DNA from: Sphingomonas sp. BK345
GTDB lineage: Bacteria > Pseudomonadota > Alphaproteobacteria > Sphingomonadales > Sphingomonadaceae
Reading direction: 5' to 3'
Assembly (NCBI RefSeq): GCF_014193845.1
Contig: NZ_JACHZX010000004.1
Span: 334,475 to 398,474 of the forward strand
Length of the DNA stretch: 64,000 bases
In this document: positions 30,362 through 40,343 of the stretch, piece by piece
How positions within the stretch are numbered: the stretch's first letter is position 1
How the letters are laid out: every line of letters starts with the position of its first letter
Translations under genes and position numbers: made by a program
Notes under the pieces: generated by a model
The model's input: only the letters and a program-made list of their open reading frames with translations
The model's database searches: none
Told to the model about the DNA's origin: nothing

Positions 30362-33043
30362 ATGGCTACACTCCCCCCGATCACCAACAATCCCGACGTC
30401 CGCTATCTCGGCCGCGTGCTGGGCGACGTTATCCGCGCTTATGGGGGCGAGACGCTCTACGAGCGCACCGAGGCGATTCGCTCCGCCTCGGTCGAGCGCC
30501 ACCGTGGCAACGACCAGGGCTCGCCCGACGTCGGGCTCGGCGCGCTCGACCTCGACGAGACGCTCGACTTCGTGCGCGGCTTCATGCTGTTCTCGATGCT
30601 CGCCAATCTCGCCGAGGACCGCCAGGGGATCGCCGCCGAGGAGGGCGCCGACGTCGCCGCCGCGCTCCAGCGCCTGGCCGGGGCCGGCGTTGACCGCGAC
30701 CAGGTGCTCGCCCTGCTCGACCGCGCGCTGATCGCGCCGGTGCTCACCGCGCACCCCACCGAGGTGCGGCGCAAGAGCATGATCGATCACCGCAACCGCA
30801 TCGCCCAGCTGATGGCGCTGCGCGACCGCGGGATCGACACCACGCCCGAGGGGGACCAGGTCGACGAGGCGATCGTGCGCCAGGTCGCGCTGCTGTGGCA
30901 GACGCGCGTGCTGCGGCGCGAGCGCCTGTACGTCACCGACGAGGTCGAGACCGCGCTCAGCTACCTGCGCGACGTCTTCCTGCCGGTGATCCCCGCGCTC
31001 TACCAACGCTGGGATCGTGCGCTGGGCGCCCGCGTGCCCGCCTTCCTGCGCCCGGGCAGCTGGATCGGCGGCGACCGCGACGGCAATCCCTTCGTCACAG
31101 CGGACAGCCTGCGCGCCGCGCTCGCACGCGCGTCGCGCGCGGTGCTGGGCTATTATCTCGACCAGCTCCACGCGATGGGGGCCGAGCTGTCGATCTCCGC
31201 CGACCATGGCGCGGTCGACGAGGGCGTGCTCGCGCTGGCCGAGGCGAGCGGCGACACCTCCGAGACGCGCAGCGACGAGCCCTATCGCCGCGCCATCAGC
31301 GGTATCTACGCGCGCACCGCGGCGACCTATCAGAAGCTCACCGGCGAGCCAGCGCCCCGCCCCGGCACGCTGCGCGGTGAGCCCTATGACAACCCGGCCG
31401 CGCTTCGTGCCGACCTCAAGACGATCGCGCGCCCGCTCTCGGCCGAGGGCGCGGGGCTGCTCGGTACCGGCGGCGCGATCGGGCGGCTGATCCGCGCGGT
31501 CGAGGTGTTCGGCTTCCATCTCGCCACGCTCGATCTGCGCCAGAACAGCGCGGTGCACGAAAAGGTCGTCGCCGAGATGCTGCGCGTCGCCGGCGTCTGC
31601 GCCGATTACACCGCGCTGGACGAAGACGCGCGCGTGATGCTGCTGCGCCAAGAGCTGGCCACGCCGCGCCCGCTGACCAGCCGCTTCACTACCTATTCGG
31701 ACGAGACGGCGTCCGAGCTGGCGATCGTCCAGGCCGCGGCCGAGGCGCACGCCACCTACGGTGCGGCGTGCATTCGCCAATATATCGTGTCGATGACCAA
31801 GTCGGTGTCCGACCTGCTCGAGGTCCACCTGCTGCTCAAGGAGGTCGGGCTGTACCGCCCAGCGTCCGACGACGCCCCTGCCAGCGCCGCCGTGATGGCG
31901 GTGCCCTTGTTCGAGACGATCGAGGATCTCGAGGCCGCGCCCGCGATCATGACCGAGTGGTTCGCCATCCCCGAGGTGCGCGACATCGCGTGCGCGCGCG
32001 GTCACCAGGAGGTGATGATCGGCTATTCGGACAGCAACAAGGACGGCGGCTATCTCACCTCGACCTGGCAGCTGTCGCGCGCCTCGACCGCGCTGAAGCC
32101 GGTGTTCGACGCCGCGGGAGTCGGCATGCAGTTGTTCCACGGCCGCGGCGGTGCGGTCGGGCGCGGCGGCGGCTCCAGCTTCGCCGCGATCCGCGCGCAG
32201 CCCGCGGGCACGGTGCAGGGCCGCATCCGCATCACCGAACAGGGTGAGGTGATCGCGGGCAAGTACGGCACGCGCGAGAGCGCCAGCACCAACCTGGAGG
32301 CGATGGCCTCGGCGACCTTGCTCGCCAGCCTCGAGCCCGAGCAATTGTCGAACAGCGACAATGCCAGCTTCGCCGCGGCAATGGACCGGCTGTCCGACGC
32401 GGCCTTCCGCGCCTATCGCGGGCTGGTCTACGAGACCGAGGGCTTCCGCACCTTCTTCCGCCAGATGACCCCGATCGCCGAGATCGCCGGACTGAAGATC
32501 GGCAGTCGCCCTGCCAGCCGCAAGCAATCGGACGCGATCGAGGACCTGCGCGCCATACCCTGGGTGTTCAGCTGGGCGCAGGCGCGCGTGATGCTGCCGG
32601 GCTGGTACGGTGTCGGCCAGGCGATCGCCGCGTTCGAGGATCGCGGGCTGCTGCGCGAGATGGCGCAGGGTTGGCCGCTGTTCGCCGCGACGCTGGCCAA
32701 CATGGAGATGGTGCTCGCCAAGTCGGACATGGGGATCGCCGAGCGCTATGCCGGGCTGGTCGAGGACGCCGAGCTGCGCGACCGCGTATTCGGGCGCATC
32801 CGCGACGGCTGGCAGCAGACCCACGACGGGCTGCTCGACGTCACCGCGCAGTCGCACCTGCTCGAGAAGCATCCGGCGCTCGACGCCTCGATCCGGCTAC
32901 GGCTGCCCTATATCGAGCCGCTGAACCTGCTCCAAATCGAGCTGATGAAACGCCACCGCGCGGGCGAGGCCGACGAGCGCGTGCGTCAGGGCATCCTGCT
33001 GTCGATCAACGCGATCGCGACGGCGCTGCGCAATTCGGGGTGA
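30362..33043 (+). CDS. ppc: Phosphoenolpyruvate carboxylase
   Basis: Biotin-independent carboxylation of PEP to oxaloacetate, replenishing the TCA cycle. The 893-residue length is normal. The catalytic His131 lies in LTAHPTEVRR. Other motifs are GSWIGGDRDGNPFVT, the second catalytic His region QLFHGRGGAVGRGGG, and GYSDSNKDGGYLTS. The C-terminus ends in INAIATALRNSG, near the usual NTG/NSG end. It is divergent from the peptide operon. A long open frame on the opposite strand is a codon-bias shadow. Confidence 0.97.
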   Translation: MATLPPITNNPDVRYLGRVLGDVIRAYGGETLYERTEAIRSASVERHRGNDQGSPDVGLGALDLDETLDFVRGFMLFSMLANLAEDRQGIAAEEGADVAAALQRLAGAGVDRDQVLALLDRALIAPVLTAHPTEVRRKSMIDHRNRIAQLMALRDRGIDTTPEGDQVDEAIVRQVALLWQTRVLRRERLYVTDEVETALSYLRDVFLPVIPALYQRWDRALGARVPAFLRPGSWIGGDRDGNPFVTADSLRAALARASRAVLGYYLDQLHAMGAELSISADHGAVDEGVLALAEASGDTSETRSDEPYRRAISGIYARTAATYQKLTGEPAPRPGTLRGEPYDNPAALRADLKTIARPLSAEGAGLLGTGGAIGRLIRAVEVFGFHLATLDLRQNSAVHEKVVAEMLRVAGVCADYTALDEDARVMLLRQELATPRPLTSRFTTYSDETASELAIVQAAAEAHATYGAACIRQYIVSMTKSVSDLLEVHLLLKEVGLYRPASDDAPASAAVMAVPLFETIEDLEAAPAIMTEWFAIPEVRDIACARGHQEVMIGYSDSNKDGGYLTSTWQLSRASTALKPVFDAAGVGMQLFHGRGGAVGRGGGSSFAAIRAQPAGTVQGRIRITEQGEVIAGKYGTRESASTNLEAMASATLLASLEPEQLSNSDNASFAAAMDRLSDAAFRAYRGLVYETEGFRTFFRQMTPIAEIAGLKIGSRPASRKQSDAIEDLRAIPWVFSWAQARVMLPGWYGVGQAIAAFEDRGLLREMAQGWPLFAATLANMEMVLAKSDMGIAERYAGLVEDAELRDRVFGRIRDGWQQTHDGLLDVTAQSHLLEKHPALDASIRLRLPYIEPLNLLQIELMKRHRAGEADERVRQGILLSINAIATALRNSG

Positions 33044-33132
33044 GGAGGCAGCGTGACGAGCGATGCGTGCCGGTGGCGGACGCGCGGACGGTTCTGATCG
33101 TTCCTTTCGATCATGCCCTCACGCCCACTCCT

Positions 33133-33228
33133 GCGTCATCCCCGCGCAGGCGGGGATCCATACACGCTGACGCCTCGGCTCCGTCGTAGGTCCGCGCGTC
33201 TGGATCCGCGCCTGCGCGGGGATGACGG
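33133..33228. repeat. Palindromic mosaic repeat, copy 4
   Basis: Left arm gcgtcatccccgcgcaggcg then gggatcca; right arm tggatccgcgcctgcgcggggatgacgg. It lies in the 282-base gap between the convergent ends of ppc and pepN, where it can form a long hairpin in either transcript. The rest of that gap shows nothing else. Confidence 0.8.
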
Positions 33229-33325
33229 ATGGTATCGATGAAGTGCTTCATGACCGGGGCTCGCCCGCGGCTGATATCTGCTGACGTATCAGCGAGCGGA
33301 AGCCGCGCCGAGCCGCCTCCCTTTA

Positions 33326-35920
33326 CTACCCCTCCAGGCTCTTCGACGCCTGTTCGAACAAGTCCTTGCTGATCCCAGGCGTCGCGACGATCCGCTCCAG
33401 CTCGGCGCGCATGAGCGCCGCGCGTGCAGGGTCGAAGCGGCGCCAGCGGCCGAGCGGGGGCAGCAACCGCGCCGAGGTTTGCGGGTTGAGCGGGTCGAGC
33501 GCGAGCAGCTGGTCCGCGAGCCAGCGATAGCCTGCCCCCCCGGCGACGTGGAAGGCACGCTGGTTAACCGCGAAGGCGCCGATCAGCGCGCGCGCGCGAT
33601 TGGGGTTGGCGAGCGAGAAATCGGGGTGGCGCGCCAGCTCGGCGACGAGCGCGGGCGTGTCGTCGCGCGATGCCAGCGCCTGCGTCTGGAACCATTTGTC
33701 GAGCACCAGCGGATTGTCGGCATAGCGCGCGTAGAAGGCCGCCAGCGCGGCGTCGCGCTCGTCGGAATGGCCGCTCGCCAGCGCGGTGAGCGCGCCCTGC
33801 CGGTCGGTCATGTTGTCCGCTGCCGCGAACTGCGCCCAGGCCAGCGCCGGCGCGTCCGCCGCGCCGCCCGCCTGAAGGTAGTGGAGCGCGACGTTGCGCA
33901 GGCGCCGCACGCCCTTGGCCGCCGGCGTATAAGCGTAAGGCACGCGATCGCCGAGATCGCAGGCGGCGCGCCAGCGCTGGTCGAGCGCGCGCGCAAGCGC
34001 ACGCCGCAGCGCCTCACGCGCGGTGAAGACCGCCTCGGGGTCGACCATGGCGAGCTGGTCGCCGATAAAATTCTCCGATGGCAGCAGCACCGCCTCGGCG
34101 ACGAAGGCACGGTCGAGCGCTGGATCGTCGAGCGTGTCCGCCACCGCCTCGATCACGGCGCGATGATCGGCCTCGCCCTCCACGGTTGCGGCCACCAATG
34201 TGTCGAGCATCAGCTGCTGCGTCGCCTCGTAGCGCGCAAAGGAATCGTCGTCGTGGCGCGCGAGGAAGGCAAGGTCGGCGGCGGTGCGATCGCTCTCGAT
34301 GATCACCGGCGCGGAGAAGCCGCGGTTGAGCGAGACCACGGGCCGCTCGGTCACGTCCTCGAAGGCGACGCTCTCCGCCGCGTCGCGCAGCACCACCAAC
34401 CGCTCGGCACCGAGCGGCTTGCCGGTGGCGCTGCCGAACAGTCGCACCCGCAGCGGCAGGACCTGCGGCGCCTTGCCGCTTTGCCCCGGCGTGTCGGGCA
34501 CCTTCTGCGCGAGGTGGAGCAGCGCACGGCCGCTGCCGGGCTCATGCTCGACGCTGGCCGACACGCGCGGCGTGCCCGCCTGGCTGTACCATAGGCGGAA
34601 CTGCGCGAGGTCGACCCCGCTCGCCTCCTCCATGCAGCGGACGAAGTCCTCGCAGGTCGCGGCGGTGCCGTCGTGGCGGTCGAAGTAGAGGTCGGCGCCG
34701 GCGCGGAAGGCGGCGTCACCCAGCATCGTCGCCACCATGCGGATCAGCTCGGCGCCCTTGTTGTAGATGGTCGCGGTGTAGAAGTTGCTGATCTCGATGT
34801 AGCTCTCGGGGCGCACCGGGTGCGCCAGCGGGCCGGAATCTTCGGGGAACTGCGCCGCGCGCAGCCCGCGCACGTCCTCGATCCGCTTCACCGCGGCGGA
34901 GCCCTGGTCGGCGCTGAACGACTGGTCGCGATAAACGGTGAAGCCTTCCTTCAGGCTCAGCTGGAACCAGTCGCGGCACGTGACGCGATTGCCCGACCAG
35001 TTGTGGAAATATTCGTGCGCCACCACCGCGGCGATGGCGTCATAGTCATAGTCGGTCGCGGTGTCCGGATCGGCGAGGATGTAGCGGCTGTTGAAGATGT
35101 TCAGCCCCTTGTTCTCCATCGCGCCGAAGTTGAAGTCGTCGACCGCGACGATATTGAACACGTCGAGGTCATATTCGCGGCCGTAGACGCGCTCGTCCCA
35201 CGCCATCGAGAGCTTGAGCGCGTCGAGCGCGTGCGCGGTCTTGGCCAGCTCCGCGGCGCGGACCCAGATGCCCAGTGCCACCTCACGTCCCGAGCGCGTG
35301 GTGAACGTGTCGCGGTTCACCGCCAGGTCGCCCGCCACCAGCGCGAAGAGATAGGAGGGCTTGGGATAGGGATCGTGCCACTCGGCCCAGTGCGTTCCGT
35401 CGGCGCCCTCGCCCTGCGCCACGGGGTCCCCATTGGCGAGCAGCACCGGGAAGCGGCGCCGGTCGGCGCTCATCCGCACCCGATAGGTGGCGAGCACGTC
35501 GGGCCGATCGGGGAAATAGGTGATGCGTCGGAAGCCCTCGGCCTCGCATTGCGTGCACAGGATCCCACCCGAGGCGTAGAGCCCCATCAGCTGGGTGTTG
35601 CGATCGGGCGCGACCTCCACTTCGGTCTCGATCACGTGGCGGTCGCCGGCGAGCGGCACGACGAGTTGCTCGCCCTCTATCGTCCAGCCCTCGGCGGGCG
35701 CGCCGTCCACCATGACCGAGAGCGGCACCTGCCCCGCGCCGTCGAGCCGCAGCGGCAGGTCGTGCGTGCCGTTGCGCTCGACGCTGAGCCGGGCGCGCAC
35801 GCGCGTGCGCGTCGGATCAAGCGCGAAATCGAGCGCTATATCAGGGACGAGCCAAGCGGGCGCCTGATAATCGCGGCGATAGGTGACGAGGGGTGCGGCG
35901 GCGGTGAGGCGTGCGTCCAT
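33326..35920 (-). CDS. pepN: Aminopeptidase N (M1 family)
   Basis: A zinc metallo-aminopeptidase of 864 residues. The substrate-binding GAMENKG starts at 266. The zinc site is HEYFH at 302-306 plus Glu325 in LKEGFT. A beta-rich N-terminal domain and a long helical C-terminal half complete the E. coli PepN-type layout (DUF3458 region). The ATG at 35920 gives the family N-terminus; the 24 codons upstream are not conserved-looking. It is cytoplasmic, with no signal peptide. Confidence 0.96.
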   Translation of the reverse strand: MDARLTAAAPLVTYRRDYQAPAWLVPDIALDFALDPTRTRVRARLSVERNGTHDLPLRLDGAGQVPLSVMVDGAPAEGWTIEGEQLVVPLAGDRHVIETEVEVAPDRNTQLMGLYASGGILCTQCEAEGFRRITYFPDRPDVLATYRVRMSADRRRFPVLLANGDPVAQGEGADGTHWAEWHDPYPKPSYLFALVAGDLAVNRDTFTTRSGREVALGIWVRAAELAKTAHALDALKLSMAWDERVYGREYDLDVFNIVAVDDFNFGAMENKGLNIFNSRYILADPDTATDYDYDAIAAVVAHEYFHNWSGNRVTCRDWFQLSLKEGFTVYRDQSFSADQGSAAVKRIEDVRGLRAAQFPEDSGPLAHPVRPESYIEISNFYTATIYNKGAELIRMVATMLGDAAFRAGADLYFDRHDGTAATCEDFVRCMEEASGVDLAQFRLWYSQAGTPRVSASVEHEPGSGRALLHLAQKVPDTPGQSGKAPQVLPLRVRLFGSATGKPLGAERLVVLRDAAESVAFEDVTERPVVSLNRGFSAPVIIESDRTAADLAFLARHDDDSFARYEATQQLMLDTLVAATVEGEADHRAVIEAVADTLDDPALDRAFVAEAVLLPSENFIGDQLAMVDPEAVFTAREALRRALARALDQRWRAACDLGDRVPYAYTPAAKGVRRLRNVALHYLQAGGAADAPALAWAQFAAADNMTDRQGALTALASGHSDERDAALAAFYARYADNPLVLDKWFQTQALASRDDTPALVAELARHPDFSLANPNRARALIGAFAVNQRAFHVAGGAGYRWLADQLLALDPLNPQTSARLLPPLGRWRRFDPARAALMRAELERIVATPGISKDLFEQASKSLEG

Positions 35921-36056
35921 GGCCTTGACTATAATCGGGCGCCGCGCTGGTTCCATGAGAAAGCGGCGTCCGTCTCCGCCGCACCGGGCCACTCGGCAGG
36001 TGCGCGATGTGAAAAGCTAAGCTACGGCGATTCCTTCAAATTGCCGAAGGTCGCCG

Positions 36057-37727
36057 ATGTACCGTCGTATCGTCACTCCGCTGCTGCTCGCCTGTGCCAC
36101 CGTCGCCACCGCCCAGGTTCCCGCCCCCGCACCTGCCCCGACGCCGGCCGCGCGCAACGCCGCGCTCACCGCTCCGCTGCCCGCCGATCAGGCGGCGATG
36201 AAGGCGCACGTGATGTTCCTCGCCTCGGACGCGATGCGCGGGCGCGAGGCGGGCAGCGGCGAATATGACATCGCCGCGCAATATGTCGCCTCGCAATTCT
36301 ACGGCGCCGGGCTCAAGCCGATGGGCGACGACGGCGGCTACCTCCAGAAGGTGCCGCTGACCGCCTATAAAATCGCGGACGAGGGCGCATTCAGCTGGGC
36401 ACCGGCGACCGGCGCATCGCAGAAGCTGGCGTTCGGCACCGACTATGTGCCCGCCGCAAACCCCGCCGCGAAGCAGACGCGCGTATCGGCACCGGTGGTC
36501 TATGTCGGCCACGGCCTGTCGGCGAACGCTTATGGCATCGACGATTACGCCGGCGCCGACGTGCGCGGCAAGATCGTCGCCTATGTCGGCGGTGTGCCGA
36601 CCGGGCTGCCGAGCGAGATCGCGGCGACGCTGAGCGGCGCGCCGGCGCGGCTCGCCGCCGCAGCAGCGCACGGCGCGGTGGGAGCGGTCGCGATCGCCGA
36701 CCTGCGCGCGCCGGGGCGCGGCACGCCGGGCTTCGACACGGTGAAGAAGGGCTATGACTCGGAGCGGGTGACCTGGGCGCTGCCCGACGGCACCGGCAGC
36801 AGTGCCACCCCCTCGGTGCCGCTGCTCGGCACGCTCTCCACCGCTGGCGCGGCCAAGCTCTTCGGGCGCGACTGGGCGACGATGGTGCGCGCGGCGAAGA
36901 AGAAGGTGCTGCGCGCGCGCCCGGTCACCGCCGCCGGCACGCTGACGGTGCAGAGCGCGACCGGCTTCCGCGCGCTGCCCAGCAGCAACGTCATCGGCAT
37001 GATCCCCGGCACCGATCCGAGCGTCGGGCGCGAGACCGTCGTGCTGTCGGCGCACCTCGATCACGTCGGCGTTGGCATGGCGGTCAAGGGCGACACGATC
37101 TACAACGGCGCGCTCGACGACGCGATCGGCATCGCCAGCCTGATCGAGGCGGCCAAGCGCTTCAGGCAGGCGCCGCCGCCGAAGCGGTCGGTGCTGTTCC
37201 TCGCCGTCACCGCCGAGGAGAAGGGGCTCGTCGGCAGCGACTATTTCACCAACCATTCGACCGTGCCGATCACCGACATCGTCGCCGACGTGAACCTCGA
37301 CATGCCGATCCTCACCTACAGGTTCGAGGACATGGTGGCGTTCGGCGGCGACCGCTCGTCGCTCGGGCCGATCATCGCGCGCGCGGTCGGCGCGATCGGC
37401 GTCGGCCTCTCGCCCGATCCGATGCCGGAGGAGGCAATCTTCGTCCGATCGGACCATTTCCGCTTCGTGCAGAAAGGCGTGCCCTCGGTCTTCCTGTGGC
37501 CGGGACAGAAGGGGCCGGGCAAGGCCGCGGTCGCCGACTTCATGGGCAACTGCTACCACAAGCCGTGCGACGATCTGTCGCAGCCGATCCTGTGGGACCA
37601 GGGCGTCCGCTTCGTCGACGCCAATTACCGCATCGCGCGCGAGATCGCCGACGCGGCCGACCGGCCGCGCTGGAACAGAGGCGACTATTTCGGCCTGCTG
37701 TTCAAGGGACCGATGGCGGCGCAATGA
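36057..37727 (+). CDS. Exported M28-family zinc peptidase with PA domain
   Basis: 556 residues: a signal peptide (about 1-19), a Pro/Ala-rich linker, a PA insert around residues 140-300 (APVVYVGHGLSANAYGIDDY), and an M28 catalytic domain. Zinc ligands are His333 in SAHLDHVG and Asp354 in GALDDAIG; Glu386/387 lie in TAEEKG, with a further Asp in VNLDMPI and a final His near FMGNCYHKPCDD. It probably acts as a periplasmic aminopeptidase. The exact specificity is unknown. It is divergent from pepN. Confidence 0.92.
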   Translation: MYRRIVTPLLLACATVATAQVPAPAPAPTPAARNAALTAPLPADQAAMKAHVMFLASDAMRGREAGSGEYDIAAQYVASQFYGAGLKPMGDDGGYLQKVPLTAYKIADEGAFSWAPATGASQKLAFGTDYVPAANPAAKQTRVSAPVVYVGHGLSANAYGIDDYAGADVRGKIVAYVGGVPTGLPSEIAATLSGAPARLAAAAAHGAVGAVAIADLRAPGRGTPGFDTVKKGYDSERVTWALPDGTGSSATPSVPLLGTLSTAGAAKLFGRDWATMVRAAKKKVLRARPVTAAGTLTVQSATGFRALPSSNVIGMIPGTDPSVGRETVVLSAHLDHVGVGMAVKGDTIYNGALDDAIGIASLIEAAKRFRQAPPPKRSVLFLAVTAEEKGLVGSDYFTNHSTVPITDIVADVNLDMPILTYRFEDMVAFGGDRSSLGPIIARAVGAIGVGLSPDPMPEEAIFVRSDHFRFVQKGVPSVFLWPGQKGPGKAAVADFMGNCYHKPCDDLSQPILWDQGVRFVDANYRIAREIADAADRPRWNRGDYFGLLFKGPMAAQ

Positions 37728-37752
37728 GCCGCCGCGGCGGCGCGCGGCGCGC

Positions 37753-38856
37753 TCAGTCGAGCGGCCGCGCCTCGCCCTCGGCGTAGAGGTGCGTGCAGAC
37801 CTGCGCCTCGGGCGTGTCACCCGGCTCCAGCGCCGCGACGGTAACCCAGCCTTCCGCGCGCATCGCCGCGCCGTCCGCCGCCGGCGTGCCGAACGGCAGG
37901 AACAACCGGCGGCGCTCGCCCGCGGGCTGGTCGCCGATCAGCCGGTCCGCGAACAGCGAGAAGCCGGTCGCCGCCTCCTCGGAACCGCCCTCGTGCACGA
38001 CGGTGTAAGTGCCGCCGCGGCCGACCTCCGCGGACGAGCTCCCCGCGAACAGCGAGAAGCCCAGCCAGGTCTGATATTCGAAGCCGTGGCGCTCGGTCGG
38101 GTCGAGCGTCAGCACCGCGCGACCATCCAGCGCACGCGCGATCGCGGCGAGCGCGTCGAGCCGTGACCCGAGCGCGCCGTCGCGGTCGAAGTCTCGCAGC
38201 CGCGCCAGCGCCTGATCGAACGGTCCCGCCGCCGCGACGAGCGGGAGGTAGTCGGGCGCGAGCTCGGCGACCGCGCCCGCGTCCTTGGCGTCGAGCCGCT
38301 GGCGCAGCGAGTCGAGCTTCTCGGGCGCGACCGGCAGCGCGCCCGCCGCGAGCGTGTCGACCAGATCGGGCAAGGTAAAGTCGATCGAGGGACGCGCCAC
38401 CCTCGCGGCCGCGACCGCCTCGATCGCGACGGTCACCACCTCCTGCGCCGCCGCCACGGTGTCCAGCCCGAACAGCTCGGCGCCGATCTGCCGCGTCTCG
38501 CGCGCGGGAGCGAGCTGGCTGGCGCGCAGCTTGAGCACCGCGCCGGCGTAGCTCAGCCGCACCGGCCGCGGATGGTGCCCCATCCGGGTCGCCGCGATCC
38601 GCGCCACCTGCGCGGTCAGGTCCGGCCGGATCGCCAGCGTGCGCTGCGACACCGGGTCGACGAAGCGCACCGCATCCTGCAACGCGCCGGCCTTGAGCCG
38701 CGAGCCTAACCCCTCGGCGAACTCGGCGAGCGGCGGGTCGACGCGCTCATAGCCGTGGGCGTGAATCGCGCCGAGCACGCGCGCCTCCAGTGCCGCAGCG
38801 GCGTCGGCGACGGGCGGAAGGCGGTCGCGCAGCCCCTCGGGCAGCAGCGCGGTCAC
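37753..38856 (-). CDS. hisZ: ATP phosphoribosyltransferase regulatory subunit
   Basis: A HisRS-like paralogue that binds short-form HisG and allows histidine feedback control of the first step of histidine synthesis. The 367 residues show LPEGLRDRLPP at the start, FVDPVSQRTLAIRPDLTAQVARIAATR (class II synthetase motif 2-like), and QIGAELFG. The GTG at 38856, after GGGAGCG, matches family length. A longer frame to 38937 adds a low-complexity acidic stretch that is unlikely to be translated. hisG is not in the window. Confidence 0.92.
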   Translation of the reverse strand: MTALLPEGLRDRLPPVADAAAALEARVLGAIHAHGYERVDPPLAEFAEGLGSRLKAGALQDAVRFVDPVSQRTLAIRPDLTAQVARIAATRMGHHPRPVRLSYAGAVLKLRASQLAPARETRQIGAELFGLDTVAAAQEVVTVAIEAVAAARVARPSIDFTLPDLVDTLAAGALPVAPEKLDSLRQRLDAKDAGAVAELAPDYLPLVAAAGPFDQALARLRDFDRDGALGSRLDALAAIARALDGRAVLTLDPTERHGFEYQTWLGFSLFAGSSSAEVGRGGTYTVVHEGGSEEAATGFSLFADRLIGDQPAGERRRLFLPFGTPAADGAAMRAEGWVTVAALEPGDTPEAQVCTHLYAEGEARPLD

Positions 38857-39098
38857 GCGCGACGCTCCCGCTCGTCCGCCACGAGAAGGCAGGGGTGAGG
38901 CGTCATCGTCATCGTCCCGTTCGCGTTGCGGCGGCACACCCGATGGCCGCGCGCCTCGAGCCCTGTTGTCCGCCGGTCGCCGCCCGATTGGTCGCTGCGC
39001 GCGCCGCCGTCAACCTCGCCGGAAGGCGGGCGCCACCTTGAGCGGCAAGTGATTGAGAAGGCGCGGCACCCGCGCGCGCCCCGCCGCGTTACCCCGCC

Positions 39099-40244
39099 AT
39101 GCCTACACCCTCCGAACACCCGCTCCGCCTCGGCTTCCCGGTCAAGGTGATGGGTAAGCCCGGCCTCAAGAGCGGCGACACGCGCCGCTGGCAGGCCAAT
39201 CCGCATCTGAAATGCTCGCTCGAGCAGGTCGATAAGGTGCTCGACTATCTCGCCAGCGAGCGGCTCGACATGTATCGGCTCTCGTCCGATCTGGCGCCCT
39301 ACGCCACGCATCCGGACATGCCGCAGTTCCACGACATGGTGCGCGAGAGCGACGCCGAGCTCGCCGCCTTCGGTGCCAAGGCGCGCACGCTGGGCATCCG
39401 GCTGTCGTTCCACCCCTCGCAATATGTGCTGCTCAACAGCCCCGACGACGCGCTGACCGCCAAGTCGATCTGGGATCTGTCGTCGCAGGCCGAGATGCTC
39501 GACCGTATGGGGCTGGACGAGGAGGCCGTGATGGTGACGCACGTCGGCGGCGTCTACGACGACCATGACGCCAGCCGTGAGCGCTGGCTGCGCGGCTGGG
39601 AGCGCTGCCCCGAGCATGTGCGGCAGCGGATCGTGCTCGAGAACGACGACCTGCGCTTCTCCGCCGCCGACGCTTTGTGGATCCACGAGCGCTGCGGCGT
39701 ACGGCTGATCTTCGACTATCAGCATTTCTGGTGCCTCAACCCCGAGGGGCTGGACATGCGCGAGACGCTGGAGCGCTTCCTGGCGACCTGGCCTACCGGC
39801 GTGCGTCCCAAGATCCACTTCTCCTCGCCGCGCACCGAGATGCGGGAGATCAAACAGAAGATCACCGCCAAGCAGCGTGCCAGCGGCAAGACGGTGCGCA
39901 AGGGCGAGCTGGTCAAGGCGCCGGTCAAGGCGGGCGCGCGCGTCAAGACGGTGTTGCGCCCGCCGGTGTGGACCGGCCACGCCGACTTCACCAACCCGTT
40001 CGAGTTCGCCACCTTCATGCGAACCGCGGCGGGGCTGGTGTTCGACGTGATGATGGAGGGCAAGGCGAAGGACGTCAGCCTGCTCAAGCTACGCCCCGAC
40101 CTGCTGCGCTACGCTCCCGACGTGGCGGCGCGCTTCGGCATCACCGCGGCCGATGCCGACGCGCTCGCCGCAGACGAGGCGGCGCTGGAGAGCGGCGGCG
40201 CGGCGGCGGACGAGGCGCCCGACGTGGACGAGGGCGAGATGTGA
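39099..40244 (+). CDS. uvsE: UV DNA damage endonuclease
   Basis: A UVDE-type TIM-barrel endonuclease that nicks 5' to UV photoproducts, an alternative to UvrABC. The 381 residues include the N-terminal LRLGFPVKVMG, the metal-binding segments RLSFHPSQYVLLNS and MVTHVGGVYDD, IVLENDD, and LIFDYQHFWC. From about residue 330 there is a C-terminal extension, finally Ala/Asp/Glu-rich (ADALAADEAALE...DVDEGEM). The family is patchily distributed in proteobacteria. uvrB is encoded 2.8 kb away. Confidence 0.94.
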   Translation: MPTPSEHPLRLGFPVKVMGKPGLKSGDTRRWQANPHLKCSLEQVDKVLDYLASERLDMYRLSSDLAPYATHPDMPQFHDMVRESDAELAAFGAKARTLGIRLSFHPSQYVLLNSPDDALTAKSIWDLSSQAEMLDRMGLDEEAVMVTHVGGVYDDHDASRERWLRGWERCPEHVRQRIVLENDDLRFSAADALWIHERCGVRLIFDYQHFWCLNPEGLDMRETLERFLATWPTGVRPKIHFSSPRTEMREIKQKITAKQRASGKTVRKGELVKAPVKAGARVKTVLRPPVWTGHADFTNPFEFATFMRTAAGLVFDVMMEGKAKDVSLLKLRPDLLRYAPDVAARFGITAADADALAADEAALESGGAAADEAPDVDEGEM

Positions 40245-40248
40245 TATG

Positions 40249-40342
40249 CCGTTCTCCGGCACAGGCCGGGGCCCCGTTGGGAGACGCCAGTGTGACTCAC
40301 AGGCGCCTTCCCACCTGGGCCACGGCCTTCGCCGGGAACGGC
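40249..40342. repeat. Palindromic mosaic repeat, copy 5 (GGCCC variant)
   Basis: Left arm gccgttctccggcacaggcc then gggg; right arm cacggccttcgccgggaacggc. It lies between the convergent uvsE and aldolase genes and is closely related in outline to the copy at 215-306. It likely doubles as a terminator. Confidence 0.7.
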
Positions 40343-40343
40343 C

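Noticed and set aside
30251..32872. Long open frame (873 codons) on the minus strand
   Set aside because: It is antisense to ppc and rich in Arg, Ala and Asp from the complementary codon bias; ppc has every catalytic motif.
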